This document shows, piece by piece, positions 43,015-51,768 of a DNA stretch of 64,000 nucleotides. The translations under genes and the position numbers were made by a program. The DNA is from Afipia massiliensis. Its GTDB lineage: Bacteria > Pseudomonadota > Alphaproteobacteria > Rhizobiales > Xanthobacteraceae. Each line of letters opens with the position of its first letter. The first letter of the stretch is position 1. The DNA lies in contig NZ_JACHIJ010000002.1 of NCBI RefSeq assembly GCF_014203115.1, positions 434,001 through 498,000 on the forward strand, written 5' to 3'. Under the pieces are notes generated by a model, which was not told the DNA's origin, did not search any database, and saw only the letters and a list, made by a program, of their open reading frames with translations.

Positions 43015-44148
43015 TCACCGAGTCGCGCAACGACGTTGAAGGGCTTCCTTATAGACTTCTTGCATGCGGCTTAGAAACAGAGTTTGGCTGAATTCAGCGC
43101 GGACGCGCTCTTTCCCGGCCTTGCCCAAACTAGCCGCGTAGCCAGGCTGGTCCAACAGACGACGGAGCGCTTCCGCAAGCGCAACCGGCTGGCCGGGTGG
43201 CACGGTAAGCCCCTCCATGCCATCCCGCGCCACATTCGGGACCGCCGTTGCAAGAGCCGTGTTCACGACTGGCTTGCCTGCAGACATGGCCTCCAGTTGG
43301 ACGATGCCGAAAGCCTCGGCTTCTGTAACGGACGGAAACGCAAACACCTTGGCAGCGTGAATGTACTGCTTGACCTCGTGGGACTCGAGCACGCCCAAGA
43401 ATTTTACCCGGTCAAGGACACCGAGCTCTTCCGCAAGTTTGATGAGGTTAGGCTTAAGCTGCCCCTCGCCGATGATCACAGCGTGTGCATCCACATTCCG
43501 CATCGCGCGAAGGAAGACCTCGTAGCCCTTATAGCTGACGAGCCGGCCGACGGCGACGACAAGCCTGGGATGTTTCCTTTGCAGGTCGTCGACAGCCTGT
43601 TGCTCTCCCGGGTTCAATTTTTCCCAGTACTCATTGTCGCACCCGTATGGAACGACGATGCATTTCTCAAAAAATGCTTTCAGGAAGGGGGATTTGTCGA
43701 CGATGACACGATCGGAAACGATAATCTTGTCGGCTCGCTTGAGTGAATTCCGAATGAACGGCGCCAAAATCCGCATCAGCCACGGCCGACCGATCACCTC
43801 CGCATGCCAATGCACGATCAGGACCGTGTCCCTTGGCATCAGCAGAACCCCGATATCCGTCAACGGAAAGGGCGCGTGATGAACCACAATATCAGTTGAC
43901 CGCGCTCGCTCGACGAGCCTGAACGGAAAAGTCGGCGCCAATGGCGTAGACATGACCGTCCCGATGGACGAGACCGCTTCGACGTTCACTCCCTCGAATT
44001 CATACTTGCGTCCAATGCCGCGCTGACAAGCGACAAGAACGTCCGTCTTGAAACCCAGCCGCTGGAGCATCGCCAACATCGCTATAACAGACGGGATACC
44101 GCCGTAGACATTGGGAAGATAGACTTTGTAGGCATGAAGGATTCGCAT
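43015..44148 (-). CDS. Glycosyltransferase family 4 (WbpZ-like)
   Basis: The 377-residue product starts MRILHAYKVYLPNVYGGIPS, which resembles WbpZ/WbdA-type mannosyl and rhamnosyl transferases. It has VVAVGRLVSYKGYEVFLRAM and SVTEAEAFGIVQLEAMSAGKPVVNT with the E-x7-E pair. It should transfer GDP-activated sugar (mannose or rhamnose) to the O-polysaccharide. Its ATG overlaps the stop codon of the gmd-like gene by one base (TGATG), which suggests coupled translation and shared function. Confidence 0.88.
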   Translation of the reverse strand: MRILHAYKVYLPNVYGGIPSVIAMLAMLQRLGFKTDVLVACQRGIGRKYEFEGVNVEAVSSIGTVMSTPLAPTFPFRLVERARSTDIVVHHAPFPLTDIGVLLMPRDTVLIVHWHAEVIGRPWLMRILAPFIRNSLKRADKIIVSDRVIVDKSPFLKAFFEKCIVVPYGCDNEYWEKLNPGEQQAVDDLQRKHPRLVVAVGRLVSYKGYEVFLRAMRNVDAHAVIIGEGQLKPNLIKLAEELGVLDRVKFLGVLESHEVKQYIHAAKVFAFPSVTEAEAFGIVQLEAMSAGKPVVNTALATAVPNVARDGMEGLTVPPGQPVALAEALRRLLDQPGYAASLGKAGKERVRAEFSQTLFLSRMQEVYKEALQRRCATR

Positions 44149-45188
44149 CAGGATTCAACGCTGCGGCAGCCACCGTCCGGCTTTTCACCCAACGATATAC
44201 CATCCTTGATGAAGGCAGTCTGTGCTTTCACCATCATCGAAACAAGCGCATGAAAATCGACATTTGGCTGCCAGTTCAACACGGAACGGATTTTGGCGGT
44301 GTCCGCGCGTGTATAGCGACTATCGACCTTGCGGATAAGTCCGGGATCCACAACGACGTGGTCCGTCCACTTATGACCGACCAGGCCGAATGCCTGGCGG
44401 CAAAAATCCTCAATCGAATGGTCCCGACCTGTGCCGATAACGTAATCATCAGCTGTGGGATGCTGAACGATCAACCGCATTGCTTCCACATAGTCGCCGG
44501 CAAAACCGAAATCCCGCCGCACGCTCAAATCACCCAAGGCCATTTTCCCGTCTAGCAGTATCGGCCGGCCGCGCTCGTCGGCTTCGGGCGTTTCGCTCAA
44601 GCCGAGTGACACAGCGGCGGCGGCATAGGCGATCTTCTGCGACACGTACGAGAGCGGACGCTTCGGACTCTCGTGATTGAACAGAATGCCGGTCGAAACA
44701 TGCAATCCGTATTGTGCCCGATACGCACCGACGATCCGATGAGCATAGAGCTTCGCAGCGCCATAAGGCGACTTGGGAGCGCATAACGTCTGCTCGTTTT
44801 GAGCGTGATCGGCCACATCTCCGAAGATCTCGGACGACGAGGCCTGAAATAAACGGCAGCCCGGCTTGTGCTTGAGCAGAAGCTCGCAAATATCCTGCGG
44901 GACAAACGCATTGACGTCGGCCGTCTCCCGTGGCGAGCCCCAGCTCTGGATCGGACGCGAGACAGCGGCGAGATTGTAAATCTCGTCCGGCATTACAGTC
45001 GCAATCAGCGAGTCGAGGAAGTCACGATCCGCAGGATCACCAACGTGCCAGGACGTCCCGTCCCGATGCAAATTTGGATGAGTCTGACGGCGCGACTGGG
45101 CGTGCACGATACACCCCTGCTGGCGAAGCAGGTTGATAAGATAGTAGCCGTCCTGGCCGGAAGCCCCTGTGACTAAAACTTTACTCAA
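44148..45188 (-). CDS. GDP-mannose 4,6-dehydratase-like epimerase/dehydratase (possible Rmd)
   Basis: The 346-residue extended SDR starts with VTGASGQDGYYL, as in Gmd. It keeps the active-site SSSE followed by Y-x-x-x-K (SPYGAAK), and shows FNHESP and RRDFGFAGDYVEAM. This is the dehydratase pattern rather than a typical reductase, but it stands where rmd lies in A-band loci and differs clearly from the true gmd upstream. It may be the reductase making GDP-D-rhamnose, a second dehydratase, or a 6-deoxy-talose enzyme. The start codon is TTG at 45188 with GGA nine bases before it. Confidence 0.8.
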   Translation of the reverse strand: MSKVLVTGASGQDGYYLINLLRQQGCIVHAQSRRQTHPNLHRDGTSWHVGDPADRDFLDSLIATVMPDEIYNLAAVSRPIQSWGSPRETADVNAFVPQDICELLLKHKPGCRLFQASSSEIFGDVADHAQNEQTLCAPKSPYGAAKLYAHRIVGAYRAQYGLHVSTGILFNHESPKRPLSYVSQKIAYAAAAVSLGLSETPEADERGRPILLDGKMALGDLSVRRDFGFAGDYVEAMRLIVQHPTADDYVIGTGRDHSIEDFCRQAFGLVGHKWTDHVVVDPGLIRKVDSRYTRADTAKIRSVLNWQPNVDFHALVSMMVKAQTAFIKDGISLGEKPDGGCRSVES

Positions 45189-45307
45189 AAAGAATCCTCG
45201 ATTCCAAACAACTTATAGCTGCAGCAATGTCGCCCAGACATAAGAAAGTTCTGAAGAACTGTTGCTCAGCTATGCAGAAATTGGTGAGGCGTATCTCGTT
45301 TCAGAAA

Positions 45308-46396
45308 TCATTCATTGTAGTTGAAATGCTTAAAGCCGTGCTGCTTCACGAGTTCGTCACGTTGTGCAGCCTTCAAATCCTCTCTCATCATCTCGGTGAC
45401 CAGTTCGACGAAAGATGTCGTCGGTGACCACCCGAGTTTTTGGTATGCCTTTGTCGGATCGCCCAAAAGCGTCTCCACCTCCGCGGGCCGGAAGTATCGC
45501 GGATCGACTTCGACGATACATCGTCCCGTCGCAACCTCGTACCCCTTTTCGTCAACGCCCTCGCCTTCCCAACGAATGGCGATGTCGACCTCTCTTGCAG
45601 CGACTTCCAGAAACTCGCGAACCGAGTGCTGTTCGCCGGTCGCGATGACATAATCCTCCGCTACATCCTGCTGCAACATCCGCCATTGCATCTCGACATA
45701 GTCACGCGCGTGCCCCCAATCGCGAAGCGCATTCAGGTTGCCGAGATAAACCTTCTCCTGAAGACCGAGCTTGATGCGAGCCAACGCACGCGTAATTTTT
45801 CGGGTGACGAAGGTCTCGCCGCGGATTGGGGATTCATGATTGAAGAGAATGCCGTTGCAGGCGAACAGACCGTAAGCCTCGCGGTAGTTCACGGTGATCC
45901 AGTACGCGTACAGCTTCGCGACAGCGTAAGGCGATCGCGGGTAAAAGGGCGTCGTTTCCTTCTGGGGGATTTCCTGGACGAGTCCGTACAACTCGGACGT
46001 TGAAGCTTGATAAAATCGAGTCTTCTTTTCAAGTCCAAGAATGCGGATCGCTTCGAGTATCCGCAGCGGCCCCAGCGCATCCGAATTGGCGGTGTACTCA
46101 GGCTCCTCGAACGACACCGCGACATGACTCTGTGCGGCGAGGTTGTAGATTTCGTCCGGCTGGACTTCCTGCACGATGCGAATGAGGCTCGACGAATCCG
46201 TCAGATCGCCATGATGAAGCGTGAGATCGTAACCCTTGTCATGCGGATCATGATAGAGATGGTCAATGCGGTCAGTGTTGAAAAGCGATGTGCGCCGCTT
46301 GATCCCATGGACCGAATATCCCTTGGATAGCAATAACTCCGCAAGGTATGCGCCGTCCTGGCCGGTGATACCTGTAATAAGCGCGGTTTTCTTCAT
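45308..46396 (-). CDS. gmd: GDP-mannose 4,6-dehydratase
   Basis: The 362-residue product carries [44 protein letters not shown], the active-site ASTSELYG and Y-x-x-x-K in [25 protein letters not shown] and the C-terminal [17 protein letters not shown]. All are hallmarks of Gmd, which converts GDP-mannose to GDP-4-keto-6-deoxymannose with NADP. It is the first gene of the O-polysaccharide operon. It lies 119 bp before the gmd-like gene and 94 bp downstream of the LptF-type gene. Confidence 0.96.
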   Translation of the reverse strand: MKKTALITGITGQDGAYLAELLLSKGYSVHGIKRRTSLFNTDRIDHLYHDPHDKGYDLTLHHGDLTDSSSLIRIVQEVQPDEIYNLAAQSHVAVSFEEPEYTANSDALGPLRILEAIRILGLEKKTRFYQASTSELYGLVQEIPQKETTPFYPRSPYAVAKLYAYWITVNYREAYGLFACNGILFNHESPIRGETFVTRKITRALARIKLGLQEKVYLGNLNALRDWGHARDYVEMQWRMLQQDVAEDYVIATGEQHSVREFLEVAAREVDIAIRWEGEGVDEKGYEVATGRCIVEVDPRYFRPAEVETLLGDPTKAYQKLGWSPTTSFVELVTEMMREDLKAAQRDELVKQHGFKHFNYNE

Positions 46397-46490
46397 TTAA
46401 TCCTATGACCTTCATTATCGCGAACGTGCCGTTTGCATCATCATGCCATCATCGGCAGTTAAATCATACTGAGTCGAGCTTCCCGCCACG

Positions 46491-47645
46491 CTACTGCGGC
46501 CTAAGCGACACGCGGCGGCTGAGCAGACCATTGATCCATCCCAACAGGTTTGCGGGGGCGTCTACGATCACGCCACGCATGATCATCCAGACACTGCCGA
46601 CGCTGACCGCCGCCAGCATGAAGTACTGAACGAATACAGCAGCAGGCTGCGACGTTGACATAGTCGAAAGGCCGAAGCCTGCGATACGCAGAACGAGAAT
46701 GCCGACCACAAGAACCCCGATGGCAAAGTTGCGATTCTGCCGCGTCGTACGCGGAGCGCCGAGAATGGCAAATGCCATCAAGACGAAGACGAAGGGATAG
46801 ATCGGCGCAAAAATCCGATCATGTAGTTCGGACCGAAATTCTCCCGGAATCCGCTTGAAGACAGGGTCGTCAGGCGGCGGCGAAATCAGATCACCCATCG
46901 ACCTCTCGCGCGGGCCGTACGTCACACTCTGGACGGCATTCGAGAACTGGGACAGATCGAACGCGTAGCTGGCGAATGCAACAAGAGCAGGCTCGCGTTT
47001 GCCGGTTTCGAAACGCTGGAGATTGCCGTCCTGAAGAATGAGAAACGAGCCCCGTTCATTCTTCTGAACCGTGCCGCGATCCGCGAGAATATCGATCCGT
47101 TCCGATGGATTGCGCTGGTCATCGATGAAAATCCCGACGAGAAGCCCGCCGGGCTGCCGGCCCTGGATGCGGATCGTCAACGGGCCGAGCTTCTGGAATT
47201 CACCGGGCCGGAGGATATTGGTGAGGACGTCGGCGCCGATCTCGGTCTGCCATCGCCGCAAGGCGCGCATGCATTCAGGCGCCAGATAAAGCGAGAGAAA
47301 CGCGACAAGCAGGCTGACCACGCATGTCGCAAACAGAAACGGACGGAGAAGCCTGCCGGGCGACAGCCCTGCGGCGTTCATCACGATGATTTCGGAGTCG
47401 GTCGCAAGCCTGTTGAGAGTGTGCATGACCGCAATAAGCAGCGCGATCGGCGAAATGATCATCGCCAACAGCGGTATGGCCAGTCCCGTAACGCCGAGAA
47501 ACACCAGTATCGACTGGCCCTGCCCTGTCATCAAATCGATGCCGCGCAGCGCTTGCGTGATCCATATGACTCCCGTCAATGAGACGACAATCAACAAGAA
47601 CGCCAGCAACGTCGTTCGCACGATATAGCGGTCGATTGCGCTCAT
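46491..47645 (-). CDS. lptF: LptF/LptG-family lipopolysaccharide export permease
   Basis: The 384-residue product has the YjgP/YjgQ layout: three N-terminal membrane helices (start MSAIDRYIVRTTLLAFL), a periplasmic jellyroll domain (about 130-280) and three C-terminal helices. The YRLV-like start motif and ALAIPLL/SPIALLIAVMHTLNRL stretch support LptF. Such proteins pair with a second permease and LptB to extract LPS from the inner membrane. LptG or LptD genes are not adjacent, so this may be the chromosomal LptF without neighbours or an O-antigen-locus paralog. ATG 47645 has GGAAG upstream. It is divergent from the ligase-like gene. Confidence 0.82.
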   Translation of the reverse strand: MSAIDRYIVRTTLLAFLLIVVSLTGVIWITQALRGIDLMTGQGQSILVFLGVTGLAIPLLAMIISPIALLIAVMHTLNRLATDSEIIVMNAAGLSPGRLLRPFLFATCVVSLLVAFLSLYLAPECMRALRRWQTEIGADVLTNILRPGEFQKLGPLTIRIQGRQPGGLLVGIFIDDQRNPSERIDILADRGTVQKNERGSFLILQDGNLQRFETGKREPALVAFASYAFDLSQFSNAVQSVTYGPRERSMGDLISPPPDDPVFKRIPGEFRSELHDRIFAPIYPFVFVLMAFAILGAPRTTRQNRNFAIGVLVVGILVLRIAGFGLSTMSTSQPAAVFVQYFMLAAVSVGSVWMIMRGVIVDAPANLLGWINGLLSRRVSLRPQ

Positions 47646-47766
47646 CCAGCTTCCGGATACAGTCCGATTCGAAGACGGCCATGACCGCCACACAGAAGTT
47701 ATCACCTTGAGCTATATCGCATATTTTCCACCACCCGCACCTAAAAAATAGCAACAAAGAGGCATA

Positions 47767-49083
47767 ATGTACGCCGTCATCAAGCGGGAACTGACCGATG
47801 TCTGGCTCGGCTTTTTCGTATGGACCGGTCCGATTCGACCGCTCGCGCAGGCGGCACGGCAAAAAGGCACCGAGAATTTCGCCATTATCGCTGCGGCTGC
47901 TTTGCCATGGTCAACGTCCGTGGCTTCATCGTGCGCGCTGGCCTTTTTGATCGGCTTTCTGACGACAGTAAAACCATCGGCCTTCTTTCGCTCGCTGAAA
48001 CACCCCGCAAGCATGGCAGCGCTGGGGCTATGTTTCGTCGCCCTGCTCGGAGTCCTCTGGGCCGTCGAGATTACCTGGCCGGAAAGGCTTCGCGGCCTGA
48101 CGCCGATGGGAAAACTTCTCGGCATTCCGATATTGATCTACTGCTTCAGCCAATCCGATCGCGGTCGATACGTCTTCTACGCCTTTGTCGCATCTTGCAC
48201 GGTTCTGATGCTGTACTCGTGGATCGTCTTGTTTTGGCCGGGTCTGTCGATCCACTACAAGGTCGATCAGCCGGGCGTACCGGTGAAAAACTACATCGAC
48301 CAAAGTCAGGGCTTCGTGTTCTGCGCATTCGCGCTCGCTGCCGTGGCTGTGGAAAGTTTACGAAAACGGCAGCAGGCAATTGCCATTTCAGCTGCGCTCA
48401 TCGCCATCGCGCTGCTGGCGAATCTCGCTTTCGTCAACGTCTCGCGAACCGCACTGGTGTATTCACCTGTCCTCGCGGCGCTGTTTGCATATCGCTATCT
48501 TGACCGCAGGACATTCTGGATCGCATTTCCTGTCCTTCTTGCCGCCATCGCCGGCCTCTGGGCGATTTCTCCAAACCTGCAGCATAAGGTCTCCGCCGCG
48601 TTTACCGAATACCGGACGCCAAAAACCGACCAAGGACCGACGTCCGTGGGTCAAAGACTTGAGCTTTGGAGTAAATCGATCGAGTTCATAAAAGCCGCTC
48701 CGATCATCGGTCATGGCACTGGTTCAGCGAAACCCCTGTTCGTGCGTGATGCCGGTGGCAAGACCAGCCTGCCCACGGGCATCATCGGAAACCCGCATAA
48801 TCAGACTCTTCTATTTGTCATCCAGTGGGGACTTGTCGGAGGACTGGCACTCTACGCGATGTGGATCGTTCACCTGCTGACATTTCGCGGCGAAGGTGTG
48901 GTCGCCTGGATCGGACTGGCAGCAGTCGTTCAGAATATCCTGAGCTCGCTTTTCAACTCGCATCTCAGCGACTTCTATCAGGGCTGGCTCTATGTCCTCG
49001 CCGTCGGCATCGCTGCAGGGACAATAAAGAGAGCGGCAAACTCTCAGGGAGAATCTGCCGCTCCTAATCTGAACCGCGCGTGA
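47767..49083 (+). CDS. O-antigen ligase-like membrane protein (WaaL/Wzy family)
   Basis: The 438-residue product has 10-12 membrane helices and a large periplasmic loop from about residue 270 with GQRLELWSKSIEFIKAAPIIGHGTGS followed by the NPHNQTLLFVIQWGLVGG motif, whose His is needed in WaaL ligases. Next to an ABC-type O-polysaccharide operon, a ligase that joins the chain to lipid A-core is the best reading; polymerase activity is not needed in that pathway. AAAGAGG precedes the ATG. Confidence 0.85.
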   Translation: MYAVIKRELTDVWLGFFVWTGPIRPLAQAARQKGTENFAIIAAAALPWSTSVASSCALAFLIGFLTTVKPSAFFRSLKHPASMAALGLCFVALLGVLWAVEITWPERLRGLTPMGKLLGIPILIYCFSQSDRGRYVFYAFVASCTVLMLYSWIVLFWPGLSIHYKVDQPGVPVKNYIDQSQGFVFCAFALAAVAVESLRKRQQAIAISAALIAIALLANLAFVNVSRTALVYSPVLAALFAYRYLDRRTFWIAFPVLLAAIAGLWAISPNLQHKVSAAFTEYRTPKTDQGPTSVGQRLELWSKSIEFIKAAPIIGHGTGSAKPLFVRDAGGKTSLPTGIIGNPHNQTLLFVIQWGLVGGLALYAMWIVHLLTFRGEGVVAWIGLAAVVQNILSSLFNSHLSDFYQGWLYVLAVGIAAGTIKRAANSQGESAAPNLNRA

Positions 49084-49089
49084 TTTGAA

Positions 49090-49587
49090 TCAGGTCCGCG
49101 TCAGCGTGATATTGGCGCCCTTGAACTCGCTTCCTGATGAGCGGATCACAACCGTTTGGGAATTTCCTTTTGTTGTCGCCACAAGGTCCGCCGAGAACGT
49201 GCCGGCACTCACGACGACCTGAAACCGTCCGCCGGCCGTTGTGCCCTGAACGTCGCCGCTGACATTCCGGGTGGATTCGCTCCAGGTCCCGGACAATTTC
49301 CCGCCATTGGCAACGACGTTGCTGGTCAACTCGATCTTGTAGCTGTCGCTTGCGCAACGCAGGATTTGCTGAAGAGCGTTGCCGTCCTCTCGGACGGCAT
49401 AGGTTGCGCGGCAACGGATGGCCTCACGCGCGCCGCCCTCGAACGAGATTGTCCCCTTGCCTGACCAGACGCCTGACATTCCGGCGAACGGCTGCGCCGA
49501 CTGCGCCTGCGCTCCAACGGAGAGCAATGACAACGAAAGAAGAGAGGCCATCGCCATACGACGACCGATTGCTTCAAACAAAAACAT
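49090..49587 (-). CDS. Small secreted protein of unknown function
   Basis: The 165-residue product has a signal peptide (cleavage near AQAQS, residue 29) and a mature part rich in beta strands, Gly, Ser and Thr (GVWSGKGTISFEGG; GTWSESTRNVSGDVQG), like small lipocalin-like or beta-barrel periplasmic proteins. It has two Cys that could form a disulfide. I chose ATG 49587 because GAGG precedes it; an ATG four codons upstream is possible. The gene is convergent with the ligase-like gene (6 bp between). No named family is recognised with confidence. Confidence 0.65.
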   Translation of the reverse strand: MFLFEAIGRRMAMASLLSLSLLSVGAQAQSAQPFAGMSGVWSGKGTISFEGGAREAIRCRATYAVREDGNALQQILRCASDSYKIELTSNVVANGGKLSGTWSESTRNVSGDVQGTTAGGRFQVVVSAGTFSADLVATTKGNSQTVVIRSSGSEFKGANITLTRT

Positions 49588-50172
49588 TGCACCTCGCATT
49601 ATGACAATTCCGCACCACGAAAAACGATGCAGAAGCCCGGGTCGCTAACCTCGGACGAATGGAATCGGTTCCCATCATAGGCCTCGAATAAGGATGAATT
49701 TTGAGCGACGGATTTAGTCATCGAATCAACCTCTTGTGAAAAGATGAGGAGCAGTTGATCGATTGGCCCCGCTTCTGGCATCGGCCTTATCCGGTAACCG
49801 GATGACGACGAACATGCACCACCGCTTGCTTCTAAGCCATCATCCCAAGGCTTCGCCTAGAACCAGCATTCACAAACTTCCTTTCAATGTTGATTCAATT
49901 CACCTACCCGGGGAACCCCTCCATCCCTTTTTTGCGCTAGCCGCGGACTTCCGGTTGGTGCATCTACGAGCCTGGAAGCACATTGGCTCACTAGGTGCCT
50001 AAGGCCTGAATAGTGCGAATGCGCGGATGTCCCCGGAGCAGCTTCCAGCAGCTCAAGAGTACGTCTGCGGCACCTGTGGAAGTTCCAATTCACTGGATTA
50101 CGATCGATCTGAAAGATCGTACTATCCAAGCCCGTTCGATAGGGTCACGTCCCGGAAGAAGGCGGACATCTA
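49588..50172. other. 585-bp stretch without a supported gene
   Basis: No open frame here has a plausible start and family-like sequence. It holds two perfect short palindromes, ATCCGGT-A-ACCGGAT at 49789-49803 and CGATCT-GAA-AGATCG at 50105-50119, that could bind regulators, and probably the promoter of the small-ORF/GT2 pair. Base composition is more AT-rich than in the flanking genes. It may contain decayed coding sequence. Confidence 0.5.
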
Positions 50173-50358
50173 ATGGATCAACGAGAAGAAATTGCCGCGC
50201 TAAAGGACCGCAATGCGGAGCTCGAAGCAAGGATGAATCTTGCGACGGCCCTTCTGCATGATTCGATGTCGTCTCTAAGTTGGCGAATTGTACATCGATA
50301 TCGGCAGGTTGCCGACAAATGGAGGTGGCGTCGATCGCGCGATCGCAATCACGCATGA
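50173..50358 (+). CDS. 61-residue ORF coupled to a GT2 glycosyltransferase; possible transferase-tail remnant
   Basis: MDQREEIAALKDRNAELEARM predicts a short coiled coil, followed by SLSWRIVHRYRQVADKWRWRR, a basic amphipathic stretch. This resembles the C-terminal tail (coiled coil, then S-x-x-W-R and a basic helix) found in many bacterial envelope glycosyltransferases. Its stop codon overlaps the next ATG by four bases (ATGA). It may be a real small membrane-binding subunit or the remnant of a deleted transferase gene whose tail now leads the GT2 gene. Confidence 0.45.
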   Translation: MDQREEIAALKDRNAELEARMNLATALLHDSMSSLSWRIVHRYRQVADKWRWRRSRDRNHA

Positions 50359-51491
50359 ATATGGTGATGAGCGAAAACACTAAAGAAAATCCACCCTACC
50401 TTTCGATCGTCGTATTGAACTGGAATCTCGGGAGGATGACGCAGGAATGCCTAGCGAGCATCCGAACCCATACGCTTGGGGTCGAGTACGAAATTGTCGT
50501 CGTCGACAATGGCAGCAATCCCGATGAAAAATCGATCGTTCGGCGCGCCTGCAATCTTCACAACGCCCGGCTGATCGAGCTCAATCAGAATCTTTATTTT
50601 GGAGAAGCCAACAACATTGGAGTTGAGGCCGCGCGCGGGCAGCTTGTTCTGCTCCTGAACAACGACGTCGTGGTAACGCCGGGATACATTGGACCGCTCC
50701 TGCACGCGCTGGAGACCGCGCATCGCGCGGGGGCCGTAGGTGCAGAGCTTAGATATCCAGATGGCCGGCTACAGGAGGCCGGAGGGTATGTTCGCCCGGA
50801 TGGCTGGACAATTCGCCATGGCCTGGCCCGGTCCCCGGCCAATGTCTTGTCCGACCCAGGATTGCATATCGTCGATTACTGCTCCGCCGCTTGCTTGTTG
50901 CTGCGCCGTGACACCTTCCTGGAGGCAGGCGGCTTCGATCCGTTGTTCGATCCCGGATACTTTGAAGATGTTGATTTGATGCTGCGCCTTCGGGCAATGG
51001 GATTGTTCACTTACTACTGCGCGGGCACCGCCGTCATACACAAGGAAAGTGCGACGTCGAAGACGCTCTGGAGCAGCCCTCGCCGGACAGCCATCATTCA
51101 TCGCAACCACCGCAAGTTCATCGAACGATGGGGTGAGTACATCGCAGGTCGCGTATTCGGCTCAGCTCCACTTCCGCATTTTGAGCGGATTCGCTGGTCG
51201 GCACAGGGCAACGCGCCCGATCCGGCACGAAATCTTTTCCTGAGAGGGCCCGGACTCATCGGCCGCAATCAGACGTGGTCCCACATCGTTCAGGTGGCCG
51301 GTGCTTTACGAAACAGCGTTCATGTCACCTTCGTTGCAGACGAGGCATGTAGCCGCTGCCGCGTATACGCCATTGCACGAGCCTGGAAGCAGGACCTCGG
51401 CGAATTTTCAGTGGTGCGGGCATCCGATGTCGATCAGCAGGCGTACAACACGAAGGTTTTTCCTTGCGCCGGATCACCAGGAGAGAACTGA
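50355..51491 (+). CDS. GT2-family glycosyltransferase, possibly truncated
   Basis: The 378-residue product has a GT-A domain: YLSIVVLNWNLGRMTQECLASI at the start, VVVDNGSN, LNNDVVV as the D-x-D equivalent and YFEDVDLMLRLR, as in rhamnosyl transferases. The last 110 residues look like the beginning of a second domain (RNLFLRGPGLIGRNQTWSHIVQ...) that stops abruptly, so the protein may be the front part of a multi-domain transferase. It should extend an envelope glycan. Its start overlaps the small ORF (ATGA). The dTDP-sugar genes follow after 277 bp. Confidence 0.8.
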   Translation: MNMVMSENTKENPPYLSIVVLNWNLGRMTQECLASIRTHTLGVEYEIVVVDNGSNPDEKSIVRRACNLHNARLIELNQNLYFGEANNIGVEAARGQLVLLLNNDVVVTPGYIGPLLHALETAHRAGAVGAELRYPDGRLQEAGGYVRPDGWTIRHGLARSPANVLSDPGLHIVDYCSAACLLLRRDTFLEAGGFDPLFDPGYFEDVDLMLRLRAMGLFTYYCAGTAVIHKESATSKTLWSSPRRTAIIHRNHRKFIERWGEYIAGRVFGSAPLPHFERIRWSAQGNAPDPARNLFLRGPGLIGRNQTWSHIVQVAGALRNSVHVTFVADEACSRCRVYAIARAWKQDLGEFSVVRASDVDQQAYNTKVFPCAGSPGEN

Positions 51492-51768
51492 AATCGCTTG
51501 CGGCGACGGCCCACTGTTGAGCCATGTTAAGGACGCTCTCGGCCGCGTGAACTTACATTCCCAATCGCCTACAGCTTCGCTCTGACGATGCGCGTGCGTC
51601 TGGCCCGCGCTAATACTTACCCTTGTAAATCCTTCAGATCATTGACGTAGTCGGGAGCGCGCACTACAACCCTGCGTCGAGTACGCAACGCTTTGAGCCG
51701 TATAGCTGGTATTGATGAGCGGCGTTGCAGCCTATGGCCATGGCTGCAATCTTCGAGGACCCATTGAA
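51492..51768 (+). other. Gap between GT2 gene and rfbB
   Basis: The 277 bp hold no supported gene. A frame at 51301-51585 overlaps the end of the GT2 gene and continues past its stop codon, which would fit an old frameshift and decay of a longer transferase gene, but I see no family motif in it. The last 100 bp probably carry the rfbB promoter. Confidence 0.35.

Noticed and set aside
45247-45260. Palindrome AGTTCTGAAGAACT between gmd and the gmd-like gene as another HxlR site
   Set aside because: Its half-sites resemble the candidate operators, but the spacing is 2 bp instead of 5 and the genes are unrelated to the catabolic cluster.
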